This document shows positions 24,976-33,777 of a stretch of 64,000 nucleotides of DNA, piece after piece; the first letter of the stretch is position 1; the number at the start of each line of letters is the position of its first letter. The stretch comes from Hymenobacter chitinivorans DSM 11115 (GTDB lineage: Bacteria; Bacteroidota; Bacteroidia; Cytophagales; Hymenobacteraceae): NCBI RefSeq assembly GCF_002797555.1, contig NZ_PGFA01000003.1:652725-716724 (forward strand). The letters run 5' to 3'. The position numbers and the translations under genes were made by a program. The notes beneath the pieces were generated by a model. The model was given only the letters and a program-made list of their open reading frames with translations, did not search any database and was not told the DNA's origin.

Positions 24976-25737
24976 ATGGAAAAGCTCATTCAACGTGCCC
25001 GGCAGGCCAATTCTCTGCTCTGCGTGGGCCTCGACCCCACCGGCGACGACCAGCAGGTAGCCCGCCGTCTGGCCGAAGTCATCGACCAAACCAGCCCCTA
25101 CGCGGCGGCGTTCAAGCCCAACCTGGCCTTTTTCCTGAGCCGGGAAGACGGGGTAAAGCTCTTGCGCGAAACGGTGCAGCGCATCCCGGAAAGCATTCCG
25201 GTGATTCTGGACGGCAAGTTCGGCGACATTGCCAACACCGCCGACCACTACGCCCGCTTTGCCTACGACGTCATTGGGGCCGATGCGGTGACGGTGAACC
25301 CCTACATGGGCGACGACGCCATTGTGCCTTTTGCCAAACCCGGCAAGATGGTCTTTGTGTTGGCCAAAACCTCCAACAAGCCCGTGCACTCCCTGCAGGA
25401 TGTGGCCCTGACCCGCGGCGGCTACCTCTCGGACTGCGCCGCCCAGGTGGCCCGCAAACTCGACGAGGAGCACGGCGGCATCGGCCTGGTGGTAGGGGCC
25501 ACCAATGCCGCAGCCGTAGCCCGGATGCGCAGCCTCAGCCCCGAGCAATGGTTTCTGGTGCCCGGCGTGGGCGCCCAGGGCGGTGACTTGGAAGCCACGC
25601 TGCGGGCCGGTCTGCGGCCGGATGGCTCGGGCTTATTGATTAATACTTCCCGCGCCTTGTGGCAGGCGGCCGATGCCGCCGCCGCCGCCCGGGAGCTGGT
25701 GGAGCAAATCAACCAGTTTCGGTCGGTGCTGGCCTAA
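24976..25737 (+). CDS. pyrF: Orotidine 5'-phosphate decarboxylase (type 2)
   Basis: 253 residues. The last step of UMP synthesis, decarboxylation of OMP. The catalytic Asp-Lys-Asp array is in VILDGKFGDIANTADHYA (DxKxxD), preceded by LCVGLDPTGDD and FKPNLAFF, all typical of the longer type 2 (PyrF of actinobacteria/Bacteroidota) branch. LVVGATNAAAVARMR and FLVPGVGAQGGDLEATL form the phosphate-binding end. It lies 111 bp after the pyrD-like gene; the gap contains a small GCGAAGC/GCTTCGC hairpin (about 24939-24955) with no T run. Cytoplasmic. Confidence 0.93.
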   Translation: MEKLIQRARQANSLLCVGLDPTGDDQQVARRLAEVIDQTSPYAAAFKPNLAFFLSREDGVKLLRETVQRIPESIPVILDGKFGDIANTADHYARFAYDVIGADAVTVNPYMGDDAIVPFAKPGKMVFVLAKTSNKPVHSLQDVALTRGGYLSDCAAQVARKLDEEHGGIGLVVGATNAAAVARMRSLSPEQWFLVPGVGAQGGDLEATLRAGLRPDGSGLLINTSRALWQAADAAAAARELVEQINQFRSVLA

Positions 25738-25743
25738 CCCTGC

Positions 25744-25845
25744 AGAACGTCATGCAGAGGCGTAGCCGAAGCATCTCGCGTGTTTACGTTGAGTTACTAA
25801 TCAAACGACGCCACGCGAGATGTCTCACTCTGTTCGACATGACGC
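25744..25845. repeat. REP-like inverted repeat between pyrF and pyrE
   Basis: CGTCATG (25748) pairs with CATGACG (25838), and CATCTCGCGTG (25772) with CACGCGAGATG (25812), giving a long imperfect hairpin of about 100 bp. This form is typical of dispersed extragenic palindromes in Hymenobacter-like genomes (recalled, not searched). Confidence 0.6.
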
Positions 25846-25896
25846 TCAGATCGACACGAACTCAAACACTTTCTACTTCACACCTTATATACGATA

Positions 25897-26517
25897 GTGT
25901 CACCTTCCACCACCCAAACCACCTTGACTTCCGAAACCCTGGAGCAGCAGCTGTTGCAGGAAGACGCCCTGTTGCGCGGCCACTTCCGCCTGTCCTCCGG
26001 CCTGCACTCCGATACCTACGTGCAGTGCGCCCGGTTCTTGCGCCGCCCCGACCTGGCGGCTCCGGCCGCGGCTGAGCTGGCTCGTCAGATTCAGGCAGCC
26101 GGCTTGCAACCCGACGTGGTGGTGGGCCCGGCCATGGGCGGGGTGGTTATTGGCTACGAGCTGGCCCGGCAGCTGGGCGTGCCCGGCATCTTTACCGAGC
26201 GGGATGATACTGGGCAAATGACCCTGCGGCGGGGCTTTACGGTGGAGCCGGGCCAAAAAATTATTATTGCCGAAGACGTGGTGACTACCGGCAAGAGCAC
26301 CAACGAGGTAGCGCGGGTGCTGGAAGGGCTGGGGGCAAAAGTTTTGGCCGTCGCCAGTTTAATTGACCGCACGGGTGGGCAAGCTTCACTTTCTTTTCCG
26401 AACTTTGCCCTGCTGCCGGTCACGGCGGCTACCTACGCACCCGATGATTGCCCGCTGTGCCGGGCAGGTATTCCGGTGGTAAAACCGGGCAGTCGGCCCG
26501 ATAAAGCGTTTTCTTAA
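25897..26517 (+). CDS. pyrE: Orotate phosphoribosyltransferase
   Basis: 206 residues if GTG at 25897 is the start; a TTG at 25924 (TTG ACT TCC) is the alternative and there is no suitable ATG. It transfers ribose phosphate from PRPP to orotate to give OMP. The PRPP-binding loop is IIIAEDVVTTGKSTNEVA, and DDTGQMTLRRGFTVEPGQ and VVVGPAMGGVVIGYELA are the other conserved parts. It is separated from pyrF by the REP-like repeat. Cytoplasmic. Confidence 0.92.
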   Translation: MSPSTTQTTLTSETLEQQLLQEDALLRGHFRLSSGLHSDTYVQCARFLRRPDLAAPAAAELARQIQAAGLQPDVVVGPAMGGVVIGYELARQLGVPGIFTERDDTGQMTLRRGFTVEPGQKIIIAEDVVTTGKSTNEVARVLEGLGAKVLAVASLIDRTGGQASLSFPNFALLPVTAATYAPDDCPLCRAGIPVVKPGSRPDKAFS

Positions 26518-26641
26518 ACCTACCGCGGCGCAACCGGCGCTTCGGCAAGGCATTTTCGGCGTACCCTGCGCGGGTATGCTTCCTCACGGTGGTGCTGTTG
26601 CCACGCGTGGGAAACCCGAAAAATAGACAAACCTCCCTCTT

Positions 26642-29600
26642 TTGGACTCTACCCAAAGAACTATTCAGCTTCTGCTCAAGCCCGGCCAACACGATGGCGA
26701 GGGCCAACGAGTAGCCGAAGCTGCCTCCCGCCACCTGGGCCTCTCTACTGGCCGGGTGCAAAGCACCGCCCTCTACACGGTGCGCTACCCCGTGACGGAC
26801 CAGCAGCTGCGCGACTTCGCCACTCACTGCCTCCAAGACCCGGTGCTGCACGACGTGGCCCTCGACGAGTTCCGCCACGGCTCCCAGTATAAGAGTTACA
26901 TTCTGGTGGCCAAGCTGCCCGGCGTAACCGACGACGAAGGTATATCGGCCCAGAACGCCCTCGGCGACTTTCTCAACGAGCCGCTCGACACCCATACCCA
27001 GCATATTTTCAGTAAGCGGCTCTACTTCCTGGAGCACGAGCTGCCGGAGAGTAGTCTGCGCCAGCTGGCCGAAGACCTGCTCGGCAACAGGATGATTAAC
27101 CGCTTCGAGGTCGGCCCCATAGCCCAGATTCGCGACTACACGCCGCGGCCGGGCGGTGGGGCCGAATCCATTACGGACACCGTGCGGTTGGTGGGTTTGT
27201 CGGATGAGGAGCTGGTCAAGCTCTCCAAAGACAACCTCTACGCCCTGAACCTGGAGGAAATGCGCGTCGTGCGCGACCATTACACCAGCATTGCCGATGA
27301 GCGCCAAGCCGCCGGCCTACCCCAGGACCCGACCGACTGCGAGCTGGAAATCGTGGCCCAGACCTGGTCGGAGCACTGCAAGCACAAGGAGTTTTCGGCC
27401 GTCATCAAGTACCGGGACGCCGACACCGGCGAGGAGTTTGAAGTGGACTCTTTGTTCAAAACCTACATCAAAGACGCCACTTCGGAAGTAGACCGGCAGC
27501 TGCGGGCCAATGGCAACGACTGGCTCATTAAGGTGTTCAGTGACAACGCCGGGGCCGTGCGTATCAACCCCGAGTCGCTGTTTGTCTGGAAGGTCGAAAC
27601 TCACAACTCGCCCTCGGCCATTGACCCCTACGGCGGCGCCATTACCGGTATTCTGGGCAACAACCGTGACCCGCTGGCTACCGGTATCGGCGGCGCGAAA
27701 CTGCTCTTCAATACCAACGTGCTCTGCTTCGGTAACCCCGAGTTTAACGGCACGCTGCTGAGCAACCAGCTTCACCCGCGCCGTATTTTCGAGGGCGTGC
27801 GCAAGGGCATCGAGGACGGCGGTAACAAGTCGGGCGTGCCCACGGTGAACGGGGCCATTGTATTCGATGACCGTTACGCCGGCAAGCCGCTGGTGTACTG
27901 CGGCACCGGTGCCGTGATGCCCATGCAGCTGGCCGGCCTCGATTCCTGGGAGAAAAAGATTGACGCCCAGGACCGCATCATCATGGCCGGCGGCCGGGTG
28001 GGCAAGGACGGCATCCACGGCGCGACTTTCTCCAGCATCGAGCTCGACGAGACTTCGCCTGCCACGGCCGTACAGATTGGCTCCCCGATTACCCAGAAGC
28101 TGGCCATGGACTTCCTGATCCTGGCCACCCGGCGCGGCCTGATCAAGTGCAGCACCGACAACGGCGCGGGCGGCTTGTCGTCCAGCATCGGCGAATTGGC
28201 TACTATCAGCGGCGGCGCCGTCGTTGAATTAGAGAAAGTGCCCCTGAAATACCCCGGCCTGCGGCCCTGGGAAATTTTCGTTTCGGAGTCGCAAGAGCGT
28301 TTTTCGCTAGCCGTAGAGCCTGCGAAGATGGACGAATTGCTGGCTTTGGGCCAGGAAATGGAAGTGGAGCTGACTGATATTGGCTACTTCACCGCCGACG
28401 GCTACCTCGACGTGCGCTTCGACGGAGAAGCTGTAGCCCACCTCGACATGGAATTCCTGCACAACGGCGTGCCGCGCAAAGTGCTGGAAGCCGAGTGGCA
28501 GAAGCCTACCACCCAGGAGCCCACTTTGCCTGCCGACCTCGACTACACCGACGTGTTGAGCCGCTTGCTGGGCAGCTTAAACATCTGCTCCCGCGAGTCA
28601 GTCATCCGCCAGTACGACCACGAAGTGAAGGGCCGCACCATTATCAAGCCTTTGATGGGCGCGACGGGCCAGGCGCCGCAGGATGCCGCCGTGGTGCGCT
28701 TCAATTTCGAGTCGTGGGAAGGCGTGGCCGTGAGCAACGGCATTCTGCCCCGCTTCGGCGACTTGGACGCGTATGATATGTCGGCCGGCGCCTTCGATGA
28801 GGCCGTGCGCCAGATTGTGGCGGTAGGAGGGAAGCTACCCAACCTGAGTTACGGCGACGGCAACTTCTGGTCGGTAAACGACAACTTCTGCGTGCCCGAC
28901 TCGGTGTACGACCCCGCCACCAACCCCGACGGCAAGCACAAGCTGGCTAAGCTGGTGCGCATGTGCCAGGCCCTGCGCGACGCCACGGCCGCCTACTGCA
29001 TCCCGCTTACGAGTGGCAAGGACTCGATGAAGAACGACTTCAAGGCCGACGGCGTGAAGATTTCGGTGCCGCCGACGGTGCTGTATTCGATGACGGCCAA
29101 AGTCGAGGACGTGCGCCGCACCATCACCTCCGACTTCAAGCAGGCCGACGACGTGGTGTACCTGCTGGGCGAAACCTACGACGAACTGGGCGGCTCCGAG
29201 TTCTACCAGCTCTTCGGGGAGCTAGGCGCCAACGTGCCCAAAGTGCGTTTCGAGGAAGCTAAAACGTTGTACACCCGCATGGGCCAGGCCAACGACCAGG
29301 GCCTCATCCAGTCCTGCCACGACTTGTCGGACGGCGGGCTGGCGGTAGCGCTGGCCGAAGCCACGTTCGGCTACGGTTTTGGGGCCGAGGTAGAGCTACC
29401 AACAGGCTTGCCGGTACAGGTGCAGCTGTTTTCCGAGTCGCACTCCCGCTTCGTGGCTACGGTGGCCCCGGAAGATGTAACGGCTTTCGAGCAGCACTTC
29501 GGCAGTCGTGCTACCCGCCTCGGCGTGGTAACCACTGATGGTCAGCTCACGGTGCGCCACAATGGCCAGACCGTTATTGCGGCCAGCACCGAGGCCCTGC

Positions 29601-29668
29601 GCCACGAGTGGACCAACGGGCCCGTGAATCGAATTATCGGCTTTGGCCAGCACGCAGAAGCTCAGTAA
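26642..29668 (+). CDS. purL: Phosphoribosylformylglycinamidine synthase, synthetase subunit with PurS-like N-terminus
   Basis: 1008 residues. Fourth step of purine synthesis, making FGAM from FGAR with ammonia delivered by PurQ. Residues 1-100 resemble PurS (IQLLLKPGQHDGEGQRVAEA ... YTVRYPV), then a linker, then two AIR-synthetase-like halves with WSEHCKHKEF, THNSPSAIDPYGGAITG, GPD-type GRVGKDGIHGATFSS and STDNGAGGLSSSIGE. There is no glutaminase domain; that is the next gene, purQ, which starts 1 bp after this stop. The only start after the in-frame TAG at 26624 is TTG 26642, so a TTG start is called. Confidence 0.93.
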   Translation: MDSTQRTIQLLLKPGQHDGEGQRVAEAASRHLGLSTGRVQSTALYTVRYPVTDQQLRDFATHCLQDPVLHDVALDEFRHGSQYKSYILVAKLPGVTDDEGISAQNALGDFLNEPLDTHTQHIFSKRLYFLEHELPESSLRQLAEDLLGNRMINRFEVGPIAQIRDYTPRPGGGAESITDTVRLVGLSDEELVKLSKDNLYALNLEEMRVVRDHYTSIADERQAAGLPQDPTDCELEIVAQTWSEHCKHKEFSAVIKYRDADTGEEFEVDSLFKTYIKDATSEVDRQLRANGNDWLIKVFSDNAGAVRINPESLFVWKVETHNSPSAIDPYGGAITGILGNNRDPLATGIGGAKLLFNTNVLCFGNPEFNGTLLSNQLHPRRIFEGVRKGIEDGGNKSGVPTVNGAIVFDDRYAGKPLVYCGTGAVMPMQLAGLDSWEKKIDAQDRIIMAGGRVGKDGIHGATFSSIELDETSPATAVQIGSPITQKLAMDFLILATRRGLIKCSTDNGAGGLSSSIGELATISGGAVVELEKVPLKYPGLRPWEIFVSESQERFSLAVEPAKMDELLALGQEMEVELTDIGYFTADGYLDVRFDGEAVAHLDMEFLHNGVPRKVLEAEWQKPTTQEPTLPADLDYTDVLSRLLGSLNICSRESVIRQYDHEVKGRTIIKPLMGATGQAPQDAAVVRFNFESWEGVAVSNGILPRFGDLDAYDMSAGAFDEAVRQIVAVGGKLPNLSYGDGNFWSVNDNFCVPDSVYDPATNPDGKHKLAKLVRMCQALRDATAAYCIPLTSGKDSMKNDFKADGVKISVPPTVLYSMTAKVEDVRRTITSDFKQADDVVYLLGETYDELGGSEFYQLFGELGANVPKVRFEEAKTLYTRMGQANDQGLIQSCHDLSDGGLAVALAEATFGYGFGAEVELPTGLPVQVQLFSESHSRFVATVAPEDVTAFEQHFGSRATRLGVVTTDGQLTVRHNGQTVIAASTEALRHEWTNGPVNRIIGFGQHAEAQ

Positions 29669-29669
29669 C

Positions 29670-30563
29670 ATGGAAGGCCAACAACCAACAATCAATAACC
29701 AGCCCGTCCAGGCCCTGATCCTGACCGGGTTTGGTATCAACTGCGAGGAGGAATTCGCGGCGGCCTACCGTTTGGCCGGGGCCGAAGCCACCATCGTCCA
29801 CCTCAACGAGGTGATGCACGGCCACGTCAGCATCCACGACTACGACATCCTGAACTTCCCCGGCGGCTTCAGCTTCGGCGACGACCTGGGCTCGGGCGTG
29901 GTGCTGGCCAATAAGCTGCGCTACCGCAAAAACGCCGCCGGCCGCACCCTGCTCGACGACATCAAGCAGTTCGTGGCCAACGGCAAGTTCGTGATGGGCA
30001 TCTGCAACGGCTTTCAGGTCCTGGTCAAGCTGGGTTTGCTGCCCAACCTGAGCGGCGCCGTAACGCCGGAAGTGACCCTGACCCATAATGCTTCCGGAAG
30101 ATACGAGGACCGCTGGGTGCGGCTGAAGGTTAACCCCAAGTCGAACTCGCCCTTCCTCAAAGGCATTGACTCCATGGAAGTGCCGGTGCGCCACGGCGAA
30201 GGTCGTTTGATTATTAAGGGCGAAGAAACCCTGGCCGAAATCGAAGCCCGGGGCCTGAACTGCCTGGCCTACACCGATTACGACGGCTCGCCCACCGACG
30301 TGTACCCGCACAACCCCAACGGCGCCGACCTGAACTGCGCTGGCCTGACCGACACCACCGGGCAGGTATTCGGGCTGATGCCCCACCCCGAGGCATTTCT
30401 GTCGCTCTACAACCACCCCGACTGGGCCCGGCGCAAGCGCCAGACCCCGAATCTGAGTGAGGAAGGCGACGGGCTCAAGCTGTTCCGCAACATTGTGGCG
30501 CACGTGCAAAGCCAGCGCCCCGCCGTGGCCGCGCCCCAGACGGCCAGCCAGTTTTCAGCCTAA
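29670..30563 (+). CDS. purQ: Phosphoribosylformylglycinamidine synthase, glutaminase subunit
   Basis: 297 residues from ATG 29670, one base after the purL stop (an in-frame TTG at 29643 overlapping purL is less likely). Class I glutamine amidotransferase: nucleophile Cys in VMGICNGFQVLVKLG, and the His-Glu pair in FGLMPHPEAF. FPGGFSFGDDLGSG is typical of PurQ. It hydrolyses glutamine and passes ammonia to PurL. It is longer than the usual 220-230 residues of PurQ, with an extended region (RYEDRWVRLKV...YTDYDGSPTDVYPHNPNG) like the glutaminase end of large PurL, and a polar tail. Confidence 0.93.
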   Translation: MEGQQPTINNQPVQALILTGFGINCEEEFAAAYRLAGAEATIVHLNEVMHGHVSIHDYDILNFPGGFSFGDDLGSGVVLANKLRYRKNAAGRTLLDDIKQFVANGKFVMGICNGFQVLVKLGLLPNLSGAVTPEVTLTHNASGRYEDRWVRLKVNPKSNSPFLKGIDSMEVPVRHGEGRLIIKGEETLAEIEARGLNCLAYTDYDGSPTDVYPHNPNGADLNCAGLTDTTGQVFGLMPHPEAFLSLYNHPDWARRKRQTPNLSEEGDGLKLFRNIVAHVQSQRPAVAAPQTASQFSA

Positions 30564-30609
30564 GAATCCGCCGTAACCTGCCGGCCGGGCCGGTTGACTA
30601 CTCCCCCTT

Positions 30610-31542
30610 ATGAACACCCTCAACCACTTCGATACCCCCCAGCTCGAACTGCTGCACCGCGGCAAAGTTCGCGACTCGTACCGCGCTCCTTCGGGTGAGC
30701 GGCTCATCGTGGTAACCGACCGGCTGTCGGCCTTCGACTCGGTGCTGGAAACGCCGGTGGCCCACAAAGGCGCGGTGCTGAACGGGCTGGCCGCTTTCTG
30801 GTTCGACAAGACGCAGCACATCATTCCCAACCACGTTATTAGCCTGCTCGACCCGAACGTAACGCTGGCCAAGGAAGCTGAGCCCATTCGGGTGGAAATG
30901 GTGGTGCGCAACTACCTCACCGGCTCGATGCTGCGCGGCTACCAGCAGGGCCAGCGCACCTTCTCGGGCGTCACCGTGCCCGACGGGCTGACCAAGCACC
31001 AGCAATTCCCCGAGCCCATCGTGACGCCGACTACCAAAGAGGAGTCGGACCGCGAGATTACGCCGGAGAACCTGGTGGCGGAAGGCTGGGTGGCGGCGGA
31101 GCTCTACGAGAAGATGCGGGTGAAGTCCTTAGAACTGTTCAACTTCGCCTCGCAGTGGATGGCGGAGCGCGGTATTATCCTGGTGGACACCAAGTACGAG
31201 TTTGGCTTGCTGGATGGGGAGCTGATTCTGATTGACGAAATCCATACCCCCGACTCCTCGCGGTTCTGGAGCGCCGCGGACTACGCCCAGAATCCGGAAA
31301 CGGCCGAGCAGATGGACAAGGAGTACGTGCGCCAGTGGCTGATTGCCAACAAGCAGGACGGCCAGTACCCGCGCGCCCTCACCCCGGAAGTATCGGCCGA
31401 AGCCACCCGCCGCTACCTCGACATCTACGAGCGTATCACCGGGGCCCCGCTGCCCACCGGCGACGAAACCACGGCCGGCGACGACGTGCAGGCCCGCCTC
31501 GTGGGCAACCTGGTGCGGGCCGGCATTATGAAAGATGCCTGA
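30610..31542 (+). CDS. purC: SAICAR synthase (phosphoribosylaminoimidazole-succinocarboxamide synthase)
   Basis: 310 residues. Joins aspartate to CAIR with ATP. Start region LELLHRGKVRDSYRAPSGERLIVVTDRLSAFD is the classic PurC N-terminus; VEMVVRNYLTGSMLRGYQ, ITPENLVAEGW and LVDTKYEFGLLDGELILIDEIHTPDSSRFW include the substrate and metal-binding parts. The long (eukaryote/actinobacterial-like) form is common in Bacteroidota. It follows purQ by 46 bp and precedes two small accessory genes. Confidence 0.95.
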   Translation: MNTLNHFDTPQLELLHRGKVRDSYRAPSGERLIVVTDRLSAFDSVLETPVAHKGAVLNGLAAFWFDKTQHIIPNHVISLLDPNVTLAKEAEPIRVEMVVRNYLTGSMLRGYQQGQRTFSGVTVPDGLTKHQQFPEPIVTPTTKEESDREITPENLVAEGWVAAELYEKMRVKSLELFNFASQWMAERGIILVDTKYEFGLLDGELILIDEIHTPDSSRFWSAADYAQNPETAEQMDKEYVRQWLIANKQDGQYPRALTPEVSAEATRRYLDIYERITGAPLPTGDETTAGDDVQARLVGNLVRAGIMKDA

Positions 31543-31557
31543 ACTCGCCCGGTAATT

Positions 31558-31980
31558 ATGCCCTCGGCTACCTCCAACCCCACAGTAATGCACCCCGATA
31601 ACGCTGCTCAACAGAAACAACTTGTGGAAAGCTACATCGAAGCCTACAATAGCTTCGACGTAGCCGGCATGCTTCAGCCCCTGCACGAGGAAGTGGTGTT
31701 TCGCAATGTTACCAATGGGGAAACCGACCTGACTCTGACCGGCAAGGAAAGCTTCCGCCAGCAGGCCGAGCAAGCCCTGCAGTATTTCTCCCAACGGGAG
31801 CAGCGCGTCACCGATTGGCAGTTTAGCGCCGACAAAGTGGAAGTCCGGCTCGACTACTCCGCCGTGGCCGCCATAGACTTTCCCAACGGTCTGAAAGCCG
31901 GCGACCCGCTGCAGCTGCAAGGCAAGTCCGTTTTCGAGTTTGCCGATGGGCAAATAACTTCCATTACCGATATTAGCTAA
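31558..31980 (+). CDS. NTF2/SnoaL-like small protein in the pur cluster
   Basis: 140 residues from ATG 31558 (or 130 from ATG 31588, MHPDNAAQQKQ). The sequence LVESYIEAYNSFDVAGMLQPLHEEVVFRNV fits the first helix and strand of the NTF2-like cone fold, and the rest alternates strands (YFSQREQRVTDWQF, VEVRLDYSAVAAIDF, QLQGKSVFEFADGQITSITDIS). Members are enzymes or ligand binders for many small molecules; no role is evident. It is 15 bp after purC and 17 bp before the GNAT gene, so co-transcribed with purine genes. Confidence 0.75.
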   Translation: MPSATSNPTVMHPDNAAQQKQLVESYIEAYNSFDVAGMLQPLHEEVVFRNVTNGETDLTLTGKESFRQQAEQALQYFSQREQRVTDWQFSADKVEVRLDYSAVAAIDFPNGLKAGDPLQLQGKSVFEFADGQITSITDIS

Positions 31981-31997
31981 GCCGCACCTTCCGCCCG

Positions 31998-32498
31998 ATG
32001 TCAACCGCCACCGCCATACAGCTCGACGTTTCCTCGCCCCAGGCGGCGGAGGCCCAGCCCTTGCTCGACGCTTTGTCGGAGCAGCTGGGCACGCGCTTCG
32101 GCAGCGACGGGCGGGCCTCGTTTACGGAGTGGCACCCGGCCGACCCGCGCTACATTTTCCTGCTGGCTCGGCAGCAAGACGGGGAAGCGGTAGGTTGCGG
32201 GGCGGTACGGCCGTTGGCTGACGGCGTAGGGGAGGTGAAGCGGATGTTTGCCAAATACTCCCGCCAGGGCATCGGCGAAGCTGTATTGCAGCAGTTGGAG
32301 GCCGAAGCTAAAAATGCCGGCTACACCGAGCTGTGGCTGGAAACCCGGGTGGCCAATACCGAAGCCTGCCGCTTTTACCTCAAGAACGGCTACCAGCGCC
32401 GTGCTAATTACGGCCAGTACATCGGCCGCGACAATTCTGCCTGCTTCGGCAAGCTTCTGACCTTCTCTGACGCAGCCGAATTACTTTCTCATGACTAG
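31998..32498 (+). CDS. GNAT-family N-acetyltransferase
   Basis: 166 residues. Acetyl-CoA pyrophosphate loop is VKRMFAKYSRQGIGEAVLQQLE (QxxGxG/A form RQGIGE); AVGCGAVRPL is the preceding strand and ELWLETRVANTEACRFYLKNGYQRRANYGQYIG is motif B with the typical tyrosine. Substrate unknown. Its stop codon overlaps the purD start by 8 bp (ATGACTAG at 32491-32498), suggesting translational coupling with purD. Confidence 0.85.
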   Translation: MSTATAIQLDVSSPQAAEAQPLLDALSEQLGTRFGSDGRASFTEWHPADPRYIFLLARQQDGEAVGCGAVRPLADGVGEVKRMFAKYSRQGIGEAVLQQLEAEAKNAGYTELWLETRVANTEACRFYLKNGYQRRANYGQYIGRDNSACFGKLLTFSDAAELLSHD

Positions 32499-33777
32499 TC
32501 CTTTGCAGAAACCTATAGTACTCCTCGGCGGCGGGGCCCGTGAGCACGCCATGGCCTGGAAGCTGACCCGCGACGGGGCCACGGTGCACGTGCTGCCCGG
32601 CAACGGCGGCATTCCCAACTCCCACCCCGACATCAGCGCCACCGATTTTCCGGCCATCCAACGCTTCTGCGAAACTCATGGCGTGAAGCTGATTGTAGTC
32701 GGGCCCGAAGCCCCGCTGGCGGCCGGCGTGACGGACTACTTTGCCGGCTCCGACATCCGCGTGTTTGGTCCTTCGCGGGCCGGGGCGGTGCTGGAAAGCT
32801 CCAAGGTGTGGAGCAAGGACTTCATGCGGCGGCACGGGGTGGCTACGGCCCTCTCGTGGCAGTACCGCAGTGATAAGCTGACCGAGGCCCGGGCCAAGGC
32901 TACCGAGCTCAATGGGCAGGTGGTGGTGAAGTACGACGGGCTGGCCGCCGGCAAGGGCGTGTACGTGTGCTCGTCTATCGAAGAGGCCCAGGCTGCCCTG
33001 GACGATTTGCAGCAGCAGCACACCGGCTGGTTTAGCTTCCTGCTGGAAGAAAAACTCATCGGCCCCGAAATCAGCATTATCGGCGTCACGGACGGCAACC
33101 GGGTGCGGCTGCTGGCCCCGTCCCAGGACCACAAGCAGCTGCTGGCCGGCGACCAGGGCCCCAACACCGGCGGCATGGGCGCCTACTGCCCCGTCCCGTT
33201 CTGCGACGACAACGTATTAGCCGCCATCCGCACCAGCATCGTGGACCCCACGCTGCGCGGCCTGCAAAACGAGCAGTTCGACTTCAAGGGCTTCCTCTAC
33301 TTCGGCATCATGCTCACCGAGCAGGGGCCCAAGCTGCTCGAATACAACGTCCGCCTCGGCGACCCGGAGGCCGAAGTGCTTCTGCCCGCCCTGGAAAGCT
33401 CGTTGCTGGAGCTCATCGAAGCCACCCTGGATGGCAAGCTCCAGCAAACCGTGGTGCGGCAACGGCGCGGCTCCTACGTGGGCGTGGTGCTGGCCTCGGG
33501 CGGCTACCCGGCGGCCCAGTTCCCGACCGGCTTCCCCATCACCGGCCTCGACCAGCTCCACCCCAGCATCCTGGCCTTCCATGGCGCTACCAGGCAGCAG
33601 GATGGCGAACTGGTAACCACCGGCGGCCGGGTGATGGTGCTCGTGGGCCACGGTGAGGAGCTGGAAGACGCGGTGGCCCACGTGTACCGCGAAGCCGAAA
33701 AAGTCAAATTTCAGGATGTCTACATCCGTACCGATATCGGCCAGCGGCCGGAACCGACCCTTGCAGCCAACTGGTAA
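32491..33777 (+). CDS. purD: Phosphoribosylamine-glycine ligase (GARS)
   Basis: 428 residues. Second step of purine synthesis. N-terminal IVLLGGGAREHAMAWKL, ATP-grasp core with VVKYDGLAAGKGVYVC, LLEEKLIGPEISIIGVTDG, APSQDHKQLLAGDQGPNTGGMGAY and LEYNVRLGDPEAEVLLPAL (metal and ATP ligands). The start overlaps the GNAT stop; its 3' end overlaps the probable purN start by 17 bp. Length is normal for PurD. Confidence 0.95.
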   Translation: MTSPLQKPIVLLGGGAREHAMAWKLTRDGATVHVLPGNGGIPNSHPDISATDFPAIQRFCETHGVKLIVVGPEAPLAAGVTDYFAGSDIRVFGPSRAGAVLESSKVWSKDFMRRHGVATALSWQYRSDKLTEARAKATELNGQVVVKYDGLAAGKGVYVCSSIEEAQAALDDLQQQHTGWFSFLLEEKLIGPEISIIGVTDGNRVRLLAPSQDHKQLLAGDQGPNTGGMGAYCPVPFCDDNVLAAIRTSIVDPTLRGLQNEQFDFKGFLYFGIMLTEQGPKLLEYNVRLGDPEAEVLLPALESSLLELIEATLDGKLQQTVVRQRRGSYVGVVLASGGYPAAQFPTGFPITGLDQLHPSILAFHGATRQQDGELVTTGGRVMVLVGHGEELEDAVAHVYREAEKVKFQDVYIRTDIGQRPEPTLAANW

